Positions 12,911 through 26,500 of a DNA stretch of 64,000 nt are shown piece after piece; position 1 is the first letter of the stretch; each line of letters begins with the position of its first letter. The DNA comes from Syngnathus acus (Eukaryota; Chordata; Actinopteri; Syngnathiformes; Syngnathidae). The translations under genes were made by a program, and so were the position numbers. The notes under the pieces were generated by a model. That model searched no databases, had not been told where the DNA came from, and saw nothing but the letters and a program-made list of their open reading frames with translations. Where the stretch lies: NCBI RefSeq assembly GCF_901709675.1, contig NC_051090.1, forward strand, positions 1,547,342-1,611,341, given 5' to 3'.

Positions 12911-14778
12911 AGCCCTAAAGCTAAAAAAAATGTCTGAATTAATTATTATTTATCAGACCATCGTATAAGAATCAGCTATAAGGTATATTGTTTATTAATC
13001 ATAAATGAGTAACCTAATTAGCAGTGATTGGTCTGACCACTGCTTTACTTTCTTATTGTTTCTTTCATTCAATGTTTTATTCTGTTTATGCTAATTGTTT
13101 TTTTCACAAGCATCTTTGTTTCTTAATCTTATACATATTCCAAAAAAAAAAAAAAACAGCTGAGGAATAGCAAAGTAATGATTATCAGTAATAATTTACA
13201 AATTCAACACATCTGAATAGCCAAAAAAAAAACACTTCAAATGACATTTGCTCATTTACATATCCTGATGTCATTCTCCTCCTTTTAAACAATGAAAGCT
13301 AAGCAGATGAAGAAAAGTGCAGTGAAGAGTTTTCACCACAAGATGGACTTAGGGCTACATGGTTATGGGATCAAGCGTTTGGAGAACATAACACGGGTCA
13401 ACCTTTAAAAAATCATCGCAAGCGTATTAATGTTTCTATACTTTGAAGGAGAGGAGCGCAAAGGGGAGCGGGGGAGGGAGGGAGGGCCCGCTAACAGCCG
13501 CATGTATTAATTCCAGATATTTACTTCTGTTTGTTTTTACTGCATTCCAGGCTCCATGGGAGCAATTCGTGCCGCAATGAAACTGAACAACAGTCCCTGT
13601 GGAGTTCATTATGGCAAAAGACCCGATGCCCCCCCCCCCCTCCCGTGCCAAGAGGGATTGGGAGGACCTGGAGACTGGCGTAGTGCTAGGAGGGGATGGG
13701 GAGCGTTACTCGGGGGAGGCCAGGCACGATAACCAACCAGCACTTTGCTAATGACCTCATACATAACAAGAACACAACAGAAATTAGTGCAACGGCTCCA
13801 ATGAGAAAGTTTGCTTCTGGTGCAAATGCCAAATTTTATTTTATTTTTTTTACATTAGACTCGGGAAAAAGTATAGAAAGAAAAAGTGTCTTTTGCGGGC
13901 CTTGCATGGCAAAGCGCACACAAGCTAGAAGGAAGCAGTAAAATAATTGCCTGTTCCCCCTCTCACATCCACTCCTTGTAAGATTGTGTCGGAGCCGTAT
14001 CCCAGAGCGAGCCGGTTTGACATTAACTTTAGAGTCACACTATCCTGGAGGCCTCCACGCGAGCACACATGATCAAACTCCTAACTCCGAGATTTAGTGT
14101 GTCTGCTCATTCGGGATTGAACTCGAGAGTTTGAGCAGATGTCTACATGCCTTTTAAGCAAACATTACCTCTGGAGATGAGTGGAAGCATGTCGACGTAG
14201 TTCACCTTAAGGCTAGTACACAGGGAGCTGACAGGGATGTTTTCACATGGCAACTTCTGCCCTTTTTCCACTTTTCATCATTTAACAGGCTTTTTACACT
14301 TCACAAGCAACTCAATGGAATTAACATAAAAGATCATTTCCTCTCTGCTGGAAAAGTCTTCCAAGTAGCTTTCGGTTCAAATGTTTTTTGGCCGGCGGGG
14401 GCATCGGAGCAAGTTGACGACATGAAAGTTCAAGTCATGAAATGATTGATATCTGAAAATGATTGGTCTTATCATTTATCATGTCAACAAGGAGGATGGA
14501 TTTACTACACTCAAGGTTTGGTCTTGGTTTAGATGTGTCAAAATCAAAAAAGTAACAACTATAGTACAAGTTATTAAATGACAGATGGATACTGCCTTGA
14601 TAACTTTTTTTTAAACATGAGAAATTATTTTCCACAACATGAACTTACCTTTTAACTTGGCTGTGCCAAACATTATCTGCAGTCCTCAGACAACACACAA
14701 TTTTCATTTTAAGTCTTTTTCGGTATAGCTGTACATCCCTGCAAAAGGAAGGTCAAATAAAACTGGAGTTAACTTTAC

Positions 14779-16943
14779 TTTATTGCACAATAATGACTTT
14801 TTCTTATTTTACATATGTGGAGTGGGGACAAACACTCCACATATAAAAAAAACAAACAATGCTACAACAAACAAAAACTATACTAAAACCAACTAACAAA
14901 CTAAAAGAAATATTCAAGCTAACTGGCTTAAAAAAACTACGGGTAAAATCAAAATGAAATAAAAGTACACACTCAAATAGTCAGGAGAAATGTTGGAATT
15001 TTATTGCATTAAGCTAAAATACATGGCATTGGTGGGACACGAGATGAAAGCAAAACAACAACTAGCCCAACCATAAATAAAGCCAAAGCCAGTAGGAGCC
15101 TATTATTTCACTTTAGGGGAAAAGCCCCTCCACTCTCCAACCAAACACAACTTACATAAGGTGGAAAATGGAAGTGAGTCAAGGTCGAAATAATGGGGCC
15201 CTGTGATACTTTGCGTGAAGAAGGATTTCAGCACCATAATCCCCCAGTACTATGTATGTTTAACAAGCCCCTTGTGACGAATTACAAACGACCTAGATCT
15301 CATTGTCGGTGCGCAAACAAAAACAGAACACTCAATGTGTACGCCCAACTTCAGGCAAAGTGCTCAAATGGATCGATTGGATGGGAAAGGTGGACAATGT
15401 AAGGGAAAAAAAATAAAAGCATTTTACTTTATAAACATGAAGGACTTTGGCATGCCGTTGAAACTAACACGCTAATAAAAATATGCTCAGAATCACTCGA
15501 AATACTGAACACCATTGTGGGAGACAACAATCGATTTTTACGATTATGGCTGAAATTGAAAATGTTTGACTGTGGTTGGAGAGTTTTGCATGACTAATGA
15601 TTCTAATCAAAAATATGACTTTGGTAAGGGCTTTGCTTATATGACGAATGATGAACGTTTTGTAGTCGATGCTAAAAGACAAAGCTGCGTGAGCGCCGAT
15701 GTCGATGAAGTATCACGGAGATGCAGTACAGTAAACTAATGAGTCAGTGCTAGACGTGTATGTCACACTGTTGTAAACCTATTTCATGTAAATGTTACAA
15801 ACGATGTGGACCAGCCGGTTCTCACAAGGAGTTTGTAAAATGATGGACATAAAACTCCATTGGGGGAAGAACCCGCCAATAGATAGTATTCCCGTATCCC
15901 AAAAAAAAAATAAAAAAATAATACTCCTTCACCGCTTTGATATAATAGCAAGATACAGTGTATTCAGTGCAGCATGTTTGTGGAGTGTTTCATCGGGACT
16001 GTTTGCGCAGTGACAGACGGACGGACAGATGCTAACAAAGCTGATGACTGAACAACATTTGCAACAAAATATTATACAACTCATCATCTGGTATTTGCCG
16101 TGAGATACACATTGAATGGACAATATATATATATACACAAGGCAAAGATTATTTGTCTCTTTGTTCCCTGCATAAGGAAACGTAAGGCAAACTTAGAAAT
16201 GTTCATCACACCGTTTTAGCAATATAGACAACCTTCCCCGTCTGGTCAGCAGCATGTTTGCGTATTTTCATTTACTGCTGCTCCCAAACAAAATGTTTTT
16301 TTGTGTGGGTGAGAAAAGTAAACAGAATGTGAAACAGATTTTTTTTCTTTTTGATATTTCGTCATACTACCTACCTACTCCTTCAAGGATGTCGAAAGAG
16401 AGGCAGACTCTTGAAAGTGGAGTGTCAAAGTGACAAACATTCAAAGCGCTGTGTCGACATTCGCCCATGTTTTCCCACCTGCACCTCTGAACCGAGCCAG
16501 CTTTCCAAATTCTGCAACATAACCAGTACCGCTACCTCTGCAACACTTGCATCCAAACCTTCTTATGACATCTCTCAATAATCATTGACTTTCTCTTTCC
16601 TATCATATTTTACAGCATTTGTTAGGAAAACGGTTAGCGTTGAAGTATTGCGTGTAAACCATTTTTGGGGGTGGCCCTTCATGAAAAGAATATTCAAGCT
16701 AGGATATGAACAGTGATATACAATGGACAGATTTGATTGGGCTTGTTGTTTACCTTGCGCAGGAAGGATTTAGGCTGCCGCTCACGTTTACATTCCTCCA
16801 AAAACCATGTTATAAATGCTGTCCGCTTATCACAATGAGCTCTGGACTAAGTATTTGCATAGAAGCAGATAGATGTGTACACGTCCAGCATGGAAATTGA
16901 GGAGGGATGTGTTCTACAAGCTATAGTTTGTGCAATTCCGGGC
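14779..16943 (-). other. nek7: Probable NEK7 3' UTR and poly(A) candidates
   Basis: This is the sequence following the NEK7 stop codon on the minus strand. AATAAA hexamers read on that strand lie at 15005-15000 (AATAAA AT context) and 14784-14779 (GCAATAAAGT), implying a 3' UTR of about 1.9 to 2.2 kb if used. No reading frame here resembles a known protein. A 12-bp-arm hairpin at 14813-14844 lies between the two signals. Confidence 0.3.
14813..14844. repeat. 12-bp-arm hairpin
   Basis: ATATGTGGAGTG and CACTCCACATAT are perfect inverse copies separated by 8 bases. It lies in or just past the presumed NEK7 3' UTR. Confidence 0.85.
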
Positions 16944-17054
16944 TTAGCTGCCCTGCGTCACGTTCTGCATGTGTTTGGCGATGTCGTACACGTAGGTGAT
17001 GTCCGGCCTCTTCTCCGGGTCGGGGTTGATGCACATATCTACCAAATTCCTCAG
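16944..17054 (-). CDS. nek7: NEK7 exon 10, last coding exon with stop
   Basis: This 111-nt segment encodes residues 268-303, [18 protein letters not shown] to the end at NVTQGS, followed by TAA at 16946-16944. The acceptor is [18 protein letters not shown] is the usual C-lobe arginine motif of protein kinases. Confidence 0.96.
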   Translation of the reverse strand: MRNLVDMCINPDPEKRPDITYVYDIAKHMQNVTQGS

Positions 17055-17493
17055 CTGATGCATCACAAGGGGAAGGGGGAAAGGAAAAATAATGGCGTTA
17101 ATGATAATGATGTCATTGGAACCACAGCCAAAAGACAAGAAACTCTTGACGGGCTCTCGCTATGGCGGTAGCAACAGGTAACTGGACCGAGCACACTAAT
17201 CGCTTGCCGGTTGGCAGCGTTTGACTCGGGTCCGCACAAGCGCACGTGCACGGTGCTGCCACTCCATCGCCGGCGCTCACACACACCAAGCCAAGCCAAG
17301 CCAAGCGGCTGATTGGAGCAGATAGATAGACAGGCTCGCAGGCGGAACAGCCACCACCATCATTAAAAAAAGAAGAGAATAAAGGGGGGGGGGGGGGGGA
17401 ACACATCTATGCGAGGTCGCTATGGTAACTGTCTGCCAACTTCACGGGAACGGCAGTGGCCCGGACGAGTTCTCGTCAGCCACTGCGTGCATA

Positions 17494-17540
<47 letters not shown>

Positions 17541-20500
17541 TAAATTCAGATAGTCTGAAAATTAGTCGCGCCGGATGGAGATTTGGGTGGGGTTGAGAAA
17601 AGATGCAGATATGTAAAATATTCATGTGCTTCTTTGCATGGCGAGTGAGGTGGTGGTGGGGGGGGTGTAAAGTGTCAGGTGGCGGGTGGAGGGGGGAGCG
17701 AGCGCTGGTGAAGGGAGGCAAGGGGGGAAGCGGGGGAAGCATAGACGGAGATGGTTAAATGACACAACAAAGATGAGCAGCTGACAGTTTGCCGCCGATC
17801 CTTCAGGAGCATTGTTTACATCCAGACAGGCGCTGTAGGCACCCCCCCTCATCTCCATCAGCCATCATTCGCTCACTCTATCGCTTTGTCTCCCTATCTG
17901 CGGGATGGGGGTGACGTGTGGGGCACGCTCCAGCTCCGAGCGCTGGCTGGCTGTGCGGAGAGAGGGAGCTACTGTAACAAATACACGCTGGTGCGACGGC
18001 TCATGCACATCAAATAAAAAAAAGCTTGTGCAAAGACATGAAACGCCATGCAATTAGCCTTTGTCAACCTAATGAAGTAAACACCAAAGTGCAATGAAAA
18101 ACACTCTGCAGGAGTTAGTGGAGAAACTTCGAACTACGCACTGTGGACTCGCAAAGCGGAGACGTCATTTCAACGCAGGCAACCGACACCCGCTTTTACC
18201 TTCAAGGACTATATTTGTATGTGTTTTAAAGATAAAGATATATAATAAATAAATAAATAAATATACGTATATATATGTTTTTTTTTTTAACGGCCTGCAA
18301 AGAGAAAATAAGGTGTGTTATTTGTGCTAATAGGGGTATTTTTTTTTTTCTCCTTGTGGTTTCCTGCTGCTTACAAAGTTAAGTGAAGCAAAGCAGTCAT
18401 TCAGAGAAAACAGTAAAGGGACAGATCTTCGGTGGCCCTGAAGTGCAAAACACACCAGCAAATTGAAAAAACACAAAGAGCGAAACCACATAGCCAATGG
18501 AAAATACCAAGAAAAAAACTAACTAAATACAATAGCTCAAGGAAAAAACAAAACAAAGAAACAAATAGATAAGTAAAATGATAAGATACCAAACAGTAAA
18601 GCAAATAAAACACATTAAAAAAAGCTAAACAATGGCAAAGAACCCAACCCCAAAAAAAGCAGTGAAATAAAATACACACACAAAAAAACATGGGAAAAAA
18701 ACAACAAATGTGTTTTGTATTTCAAGGCCACCGAACAGATCTTATTTGAATTTTTCACCAGAACGAAAAAGCTTTTCAGAGATGCGCAATCACAGTCACA
18801 TTTGTAGTCATTCTCATCATGAGATTTTGTGCTCCTGTAGTATTTACAAACATCTAAATATATTTGCTGTCAACATTTTTCCTCCAACAACTCGGAGTGG
18901 GTTAAGCTACGTTTCAATGCAACCATGCACAAGCAATCAGCTAGCATGCCATTGTTGACCGCAGCCTGGCTGCATTACATGTCCTTTGTGCACCGATGAG
19001 GCTTTGCTGTACTACGCTAGATCATTTCACATTTAGCGAGGGGAAACCTGACACACAAGCTCATTTTCTTTCACCCTACTTTTTAGCACAAACAGATGCT
19101 TTTAATATGTAGGATTTCATTTTCAAACGTTTAAAATCATGGCCTTTTGATCAGAGAGTAATGATATTATAGCGAAACACACTGTGTACTGACATTTGGA
19201 TGGATTTCAGTTGTTAAAAAAAAAGTCAATACAAGTCAAAATCAGCGCGTTGGCGCAGAAAAAGAGAAAGTGGTCATTTTGGTCTAAAGTGTTGTTTCAC
19301 TGAACATTTCAAGACCCAAGTGTTCACCAATGGGAATAAATAGGTGAGCAGATCCAAACCTACCTACCGCAGAGCGCTAAGTGCAAGTGATGTACTACGA
19401 CATGACTTACTTCCTCGGAGTAATGATCTGATGGAAGAGGAGGGTAGTCACACTGCTCGATCTTCTTACAAAGGGAGTAGAGGTTCATCTTATCTCCGTA
19501 GAATGGACTCTGTAGCGCTGCCATCTGAAATGCAAAGGACATGCGAAAATAAAGTGAGGACAGGCAGGAAAAAAATGGGAAAATCCACAGTTCAGATTGT
19601 ACTAAACCAATCACACCTATACATTGAAACATTAGCAGGCTCCAAAGAGATGACTTTAAATAATACTGCAAACACAAGCCTTTAGCTTGTCGCTAATTTC
19701 AGCCAGGCTAATGTCAAATAATTCATGTCAAAGTGGAAAAAGAGTTGCGGAAATCAATTCATCATCATTCTTCAGATGTGCAGTACGCACCATTTAATTG
19801 CACCTACTTTCGGGCTTTAATGGCTCGACATTTGCAGCTAACAAAATCAATCAAATTGAAACTGAAGAATCACTGTGCGCCATACAAGACTTGGAGCTGG
19901 ATGAACGAGTGGAGAGGAAAAAAGAGTCATGAGGTGAGCTTCAGGGGGAAACGACACACTCTGGAGGGGGGGGGGGGGGAGAAACAGATGTGGATGGGGA
20001 AGTCGGCAGTCGACTTTTACTGCTATGTGCAAATACGTCAAGAATTTCTACAGCCTTCCCGAAAATAGACAACGACGCAGTTAATTTTTTTTATTGCTCA
20101 ATACTTGCATTGTCACTGAAAAGTTGAATAGATGCTGTGTGATGCATGATTGCTTAACCGGGAATAAAATATATTCTGATCCATATTAATATGCAAATAG
20201 CATTTTTAAAAGAGCTGGTTGCAAATATGCAAATATCATTTCATTGAAATCAAATTTGCAACTTTTTCCAGGGATGTTTTTGCATATGCTGTTGAGTCGA
20301 CTTAGTTGACTGCTATCAATTCCAGACATGTTTGCGGAATAGTCGAGAATGAGCCTAATTAATAGCAAAAGTAGTCAAACTTTTTGTTTTACAATTTTCA
20401 TATGAGGTGGTGCTCTGGCCGCTGCAAAAATAGCCCGATTTGGGATATCATCCGGTTAAATCATTTTAACGACAAACATTTTCTTCCAGAAAAAAATGCA

Positions 20501-23500
20501 TCGTATCAAGTCAGCAGCTGTTGAAAAGTCACACAACAAGCAGAGACTTGATACGGTTGGCGTCTCTGGAATTCCGAGAACATTTCCAAGGCTTACAGTT
20601 GTGCATAAAAAACTGTACACACATGTACACTCATTTTCAGTCGCACGTGTGAGTACACTGAAAATAATGGTGTTGAATTGACTTCATTTCATTTTACCAT
20701 GTGGATCGTCATCTGAATAGCAGATCGTTTTTTTAAGAAGACTATACATCAACTGAATTTTTTTTCAGTGAAGACAAAACAAATTCTTTGTGCCATCTGA
20801 AAATGCCACCATTTCGGGGCAGGCTATACTCCCCCTTGACTAATTATGAACCCCACAGGAATGACCTTACTTATCCATATCAATTAAAACTAACATTAAA
20901 TTGCTGGCCATTAAATCAGTTGAGTATTTAATCAATTCATTCCAAGCTAAAATGCCAGTGTGAGAGATTTGTAATAAATGTCAAAGAGCTTCCAGTTTCA
21001 CTTCCACTAATCACTCTCAATTACCGTAAAAAGATATCAAAATGCAGAAGGTAAATGTCAAACGTGGAGAGGACCAAAAAAAAACTGTCGAAGTTCCTTT
21101 CAATGGCCTGGAAATTGTCTTTTTTTGCTCTCTCACTGTCTGCCTTTTGATTTACTATAACAGAGCGCATGTTTGGGAGGACCGCTGAGTGTTTACCCAA
21201 AATATACACTTCAAAGTAAGTAAGACAAAAAAAGGAGGAGGAGAGTGAAACAGACACACAGGAAGATGGGGGGGGGGCTCGATACCAGGAGGCAGAGGGT
21301 TAAACAAGACCCCAACGTATTTTCATGCATCTTCTACTTTTGACAGATGAAAAATGTCAAGTGTCCTGTTTTTATTTGGGAGTTTTTGCACTATTCATCT
21401 GCTTCATTAGTGTCTGCTGCTCCTCGCCCCTGACAGCTGCTGGCCCCCCTGCGTGAGCGAGCCGGCGCGAGCGCACACCCATGAACATGCACGCCACACA
21501 AACTCTTTTTTTTTTTTTTTTTTGGTGTCATTGCATCGGGGTAGATGATTGACTCACTGTCTGACCTCTGAGGCCCAGGTCTGTGCGTATTTGTGTGTGC
21601 ATGCTTCATTGATATTCCAGAAAGATTCAATGCGGACGCATGCCTGCTGTCTGCCAGTTGTCGGTGGTGGAACACACAGACACGCACAAAGAGAAACAGT
21701 CTGTGCTTTTCTTCAGCGAGTCTTTTCCCGAACCTACACGAGGTCTGCAAATGTCCTCCTTGTTCAATTAGCGCTAATTTTGTTTCGGTTTCTGGAAACA
21801 TCTGCGGAACACGTCAAGCTTCTCCAGATATCGGCGAGGGCTGTTCACATTAACGCTTGTCAACATACTATCTTCAAATTATAGCAACCAAATGTGTGGA
21901 CATGCACACACACACACATTCTGTCCAAATGAAGAAAGCATGACTTTTTTATGTTCACATTGGTCCTTCATGTTTCTTTCTGATGACATATTCATCAAGG
22001 AACAAAGTCAGAGTGTCTGAGGACAGTCATTAAAAATATACCTAGTCCCATTGGAGCCGGGATTTTATTCAACTTTTGACATTGATAATAAAGCAAACTG
22101 GTAAAGGGTTACGTATGAAAAACTGAGCAGGACTTTCTAAATGTATCTAAGCAGTTGCTATATTGGCGTGTTGATTTTAGAGAAATAATTCAATTTTCGT
22201 AGCTCATTAAATCAAATGCAAAAAGGGATGCGATCGTTTTAAGCAGATGACATTATTTTGAAGAAGAAAAAAAAAAAAGAAAAACTATAAAAGCTACTCG
22301 GAAAACGTAATGAATACCGTGTAAAACGTTTAAAGGAGGCTTCTTCAAAAAACAGTCCACAATAAAAAAAAAACAGACTTAGCCATGGGGCAACTCATCA
22401 CGTGTAACCAAGGATGCTGGCTCTCATAAAAGCAACATCAATCCATATACTGGAGTGGGCTTGTAATGAGACACAGACTCGTTTAACATGGCCGAGCTCC
22501 ATCAAGGTATTCTTCTTCTCCACTCAAACTAATGTGTCTGTATAAATTAAAAAAGCGTTGTTTTTTTTATCAGTAATAGGAGACATGTTGTCATCAAGTG
22601 GTGTGGCGTAAACTCCGCCTCCTTAGCTTCCATGTCACCCTGGGAGGTAACGACTAATATTATCAGAGAGGAGGGGTTTGGCCTCATGGAGCGTCAAAGG
22701 ACGTAATGAGGTTGGACACGAGGAGAAAGGGATCAAACAGAATGGAAGATGAAGATAGACGCTGATACAATGACCAGGTATTGACAGACCCTTTGGACGT
22801 TACCCATGCCACAGGCACCGACCGGGATGGAGAGAAAAAAAAAAGGAGCTGTTGTACAATTCTCAGTTGTTACCATGTTCAGAGTGAAATCAATGTGGAT
22901 CATGTCTCTGTGAATTCCTTATGCCTGAAGGTTACGCGAGGAAAGGGGAGGCACAAAGAGGGAATGGAACAGAAGGGAGGGGAATAAAAAAAAAGAGTGG
23001 AGAGAAAGTTTCCACATGTGGATGCACTATGGGCAGTTTCTTCAAAAAGGCTTTTACCCTGACCTGCTGGATGGAATCCATCTCTGCTGTAGGTGGAATA
23101 GGTCGTCATTCTTAAGCCCCACCCCAGAAGGTTTTTAGCAATGACACTTTATGGTGTGGTTCTATGTAGATAACAGTCGAAGTGAATTTCCTATGTCACC
23201 TCAGACGCAGAACTAGAGTTGCAAAATGATTTCATATCATTTGTTTAAATTTTATTATTAATCATTTCAATTGTTTGATTTAATTATTTTTTTTAATATT
23301 TATTTTATCAATGTAATGACATTACTTTTTGCATCGAATCCTAAATGTAGGCTTATGTAAGTTTGATATATTTGTCTGCACTTTACCTCATAGAGCAGGC
23401 ATCCCAGCGACCAGATGTCCGATTTGAAGTTGTATCCGTTTTCGTGTATCCTCTCCGGTGACATGTAGTATGGTGTACCCACTGGATGATGGGGAAAAAG

Positions 23501-26500
23501 AAAAAAAAAAAAAAAGAGCATGAGAAACAGTGATTATTACCGTTTGCATTGCTCTCCACAGTTCTGTGGCGTACGCTGGCACGGTAAAGGAAAGCGGACG
23601 AGTCTTTTCAACCATGTCGAGTTCAGAGGTTGGAAAGAATTTTCGTAAGGGTGCAAGTAAGGAAAACGACAGGGAGTCGTTCAAGTATATTGCCCCTATT
23701 AATTATTAGTCAGCTCAAGTAAGATGATATTTACAGGTTGCATATAACCCTGCTTGGCCATAAAGTGCGCATAATTGTTAAAGCATGACAAACTTGTATA
23801 TGCAGCAGACACAAAATATACATCAATCACTTTTGATTAGCCGGCTTGGTAATGATCTGAAACAGCAGCTATTGAAGACGCCCCAGGAGCATTGACGGAG
23901 CCTGAAAAGCAGGCCCGTTTTCTGGTTCTGGTTTTGGAAACTCAAGAATCCCAAACTAGCATGGCGACTGGCAGCATTCCAGAGAATCAGACCTTCACCC
24001 GACTGGACTCGGACAGGAACCACAGCTTGACATCACGTCTGTCGCTTTATACCGAGATTTTCTGCATTCTTAGCGTTTCGAGTGGGAAGGGCTGCTTTCT
24101 GTTTTGCTGGGATTTCCCATGTAAAAGTCAACCAAGCAAATCCAGCAGCAGTTTTACATTACGGTGATCACATCTGGTTGGGCATTTTACGAACATGTAC
24201 TCATTCCACAAAGTTTAAAGCAAATTTATGTGGAAACTTGGAGGAATTGAGAGACTCCAGATTTTGTCTTCAACAACGCTATATGTCTTCTATATCATTT
24301 TGAATGAAATTTAAATTCATGTCACAGTGAAGAAATGATCCACGCCACAAATTTCCAGTGGTGGGTGTGTCAGGAGCTTCCACGGGAAAATTCCGCAAAA
24401 AGGCCCGAAAGTAATTGAAGTGCTAACGGGAGAATAGCAGGTCATGGGAGTTGAAATTTTGGGTGAAGGTACAATTAGGCTGAGAAAACACTTTGATGAA
24501 GTGTCATTCGTTATTTAAAAAAAAAATTCTGCAAAGACGGTGAGGAATAAACAGGGAGCTCTAATTGATCATCAGCAATTTTTTATAGCATCCGTGTGTG
24601 TGTGTTGGAATAAGCACCCCTAACATTGGTTATTAGCTAATTCAAAAGAATCAAGCTCTCATATGCTAATGCCTGCATAAAAAGACAAGTGCAGTGCGCT
24701 AGGTTGAGGCTGCTCCCGTATGTTAAATTAAGGGCACATTAGTTATTCATCCAAATAAATTGAAAAGTCATATGGGGATTCATTTCAATTTTTACAAATG
24801 TGACCTCGACTGTATTTTTCATAAAACTATTAAGTTGATGTAAAAGGTGAATTAGCTAATGTCAGTTCATAAAAATGCTGTTTCCATTATTTGCGAACAG
24901 TTTTTTTTTTTTTTTGGCAGGTTTTGACAGATTTTGACATTTTGGAGAATCACAGCAGCCAACGTTAAGTCACATGCAAGTGTTTGCTTTTCCTACATGT
25001 CCTACTGTGCCCTGATTCTGATTTTGGCACGAGCAGTCTGTACAACTTTGTTGCTGGCTTTTAAAGAATAGACTTGCATGGCTATAAATATATGTCTCAA
25101 TCATCAGATTTATCTCCAATATCAGCCTTCCTCTCTCCCCCCAGAGTGTTCCAGCTTGTGTTCTGCTTTCTGTGTATTTTCTCGTCGCGCTGTTCACATC
25201 ATTAACGCAGCCCTCATTGAAGGTGTTAATCAATCAGGGGTATATTTGACAATATATTACTGGCTATTTTTTTTTTTTACTATATCATCTTTCTGGTTGT
25301 TTTCTTTCTTTTGTTCGATTGTGTCTCTAATTTTAGTGCCTGGCCCAGGCCGACACTGCAGATTATCTTCCACTCAAAAAAACTCCTCAATATTTTGTAT
25401 ATGACGTTTTCATACGTAACAGTGCTTTTCCAATTTATTAGACCATATGTCATAAAAAGCTTTTTTTTTTTTCATGTGGACTTTCATTTGGACAACATTT
25501 TAGCATTAAAATATTTCAATCAAACTGAGATTACTTTATGGCAGAAACACTATTTACAGTTTGCATATCTCACATGCATACACATATTTCAGAATAGGAA
25601 CGTAACAATGTATGTATGAATGGAAGTAGTCTGACAGAGTGCAGGAGATAAAAAGGGAGTATTGGCCTTTAGTTTTAAAGCTTCTGTCAATGGCTGGACC
25701 ACCATGGCGGCGTCTACTGTTCAGCGCAGGGACTGTGCTTATTATAGAGCCGCACTGGGACACCACTGTGAAAACATGCACAAATAAATGGCTCGTCCCA
25801 CTCGTTTTTTTTTTATTTCCACTACTATTTTTCCTTTTTGCTAAGGTTTCTTTTCTACTGTCAAACAGTCATTATTTTCCAGCACTGAACACATTCTGCC
25901 CTTGTTTCTCACAGTTTCTTCTGCACCTCCATATTTCTTTGCCCATTTTCAGTCTGTCACCATGTACTGCTTTCACTTTTTCCTCTTTTGCATCTCACAC
26001 ACACACACCTCAGCTATGTGCAATGGGAGATGGACATAGCAGGGGAAGGGTACTAAGGAATGACGAGAAGGGTGTCTGCAACTTCAGAAAATGTCAATGG
26101 TTGTCGCAGGAGCAGCCAAGGATATTTGGTGACACAATGAGTCTCCTGCAGATTGTTATTCAAGTCGATTAATTAGCATCCTTTTATGTTGGCACATATA
26201 CACAGACTCATAATGAATGGTATTGATGTGAGAAAAGCCATTATAAATATTGTGTGGGTATATACTGTATTTTTCTAAATATGTGCTAATGCTGGATTCA
26301 GAAAAATGGATGAAAATATGATATATTATTTGAGGTTAAAATTAAAAATGTAAGCCGATATCCAAAGAACTTAAGTATGTTGACCCCCCCTGGGAATCCA
26401 GTTGCCTGTCCCCGGTCAGCCTAAAGAGGGTGCTGTGGTCTTAACGTTTCCTGAGCAATTGCAGACATTTTGACGCTGGCACATGAGAGTCACACATTTT

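Larger units (their letters stand above)
9431..14778. other. Non-coding flank downstream of NEK7
   Basis: I recognise no coding frame here. The stretch contains the 16-bp palindrome, the 65-bp tandem pair, and AT-rich blocks with TAATTA, ATAAATAATGAATAA and similar motifs that could be developmental enhancers. Confidence 0.5.
17055..19410. other. nek7: NEK7 intron 9, non-coding, with hAT-type MITE
   Basis: This 2.4 kb intron contains a (GA)n tract (17496-17538), poly-G runs and the 306-bp MITE at 18429-18734. No gene is seen. Confidence 0.6.

Noticed and set aside
25639-26172. 177-codon plus-strand frame in NEK7 intron 7 with hydrophobic stretches
   Set aside because: The hydrophobic part is a T-rich, low-complexity tract (Phe/Leu/Ser). 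There is no family resemblance.
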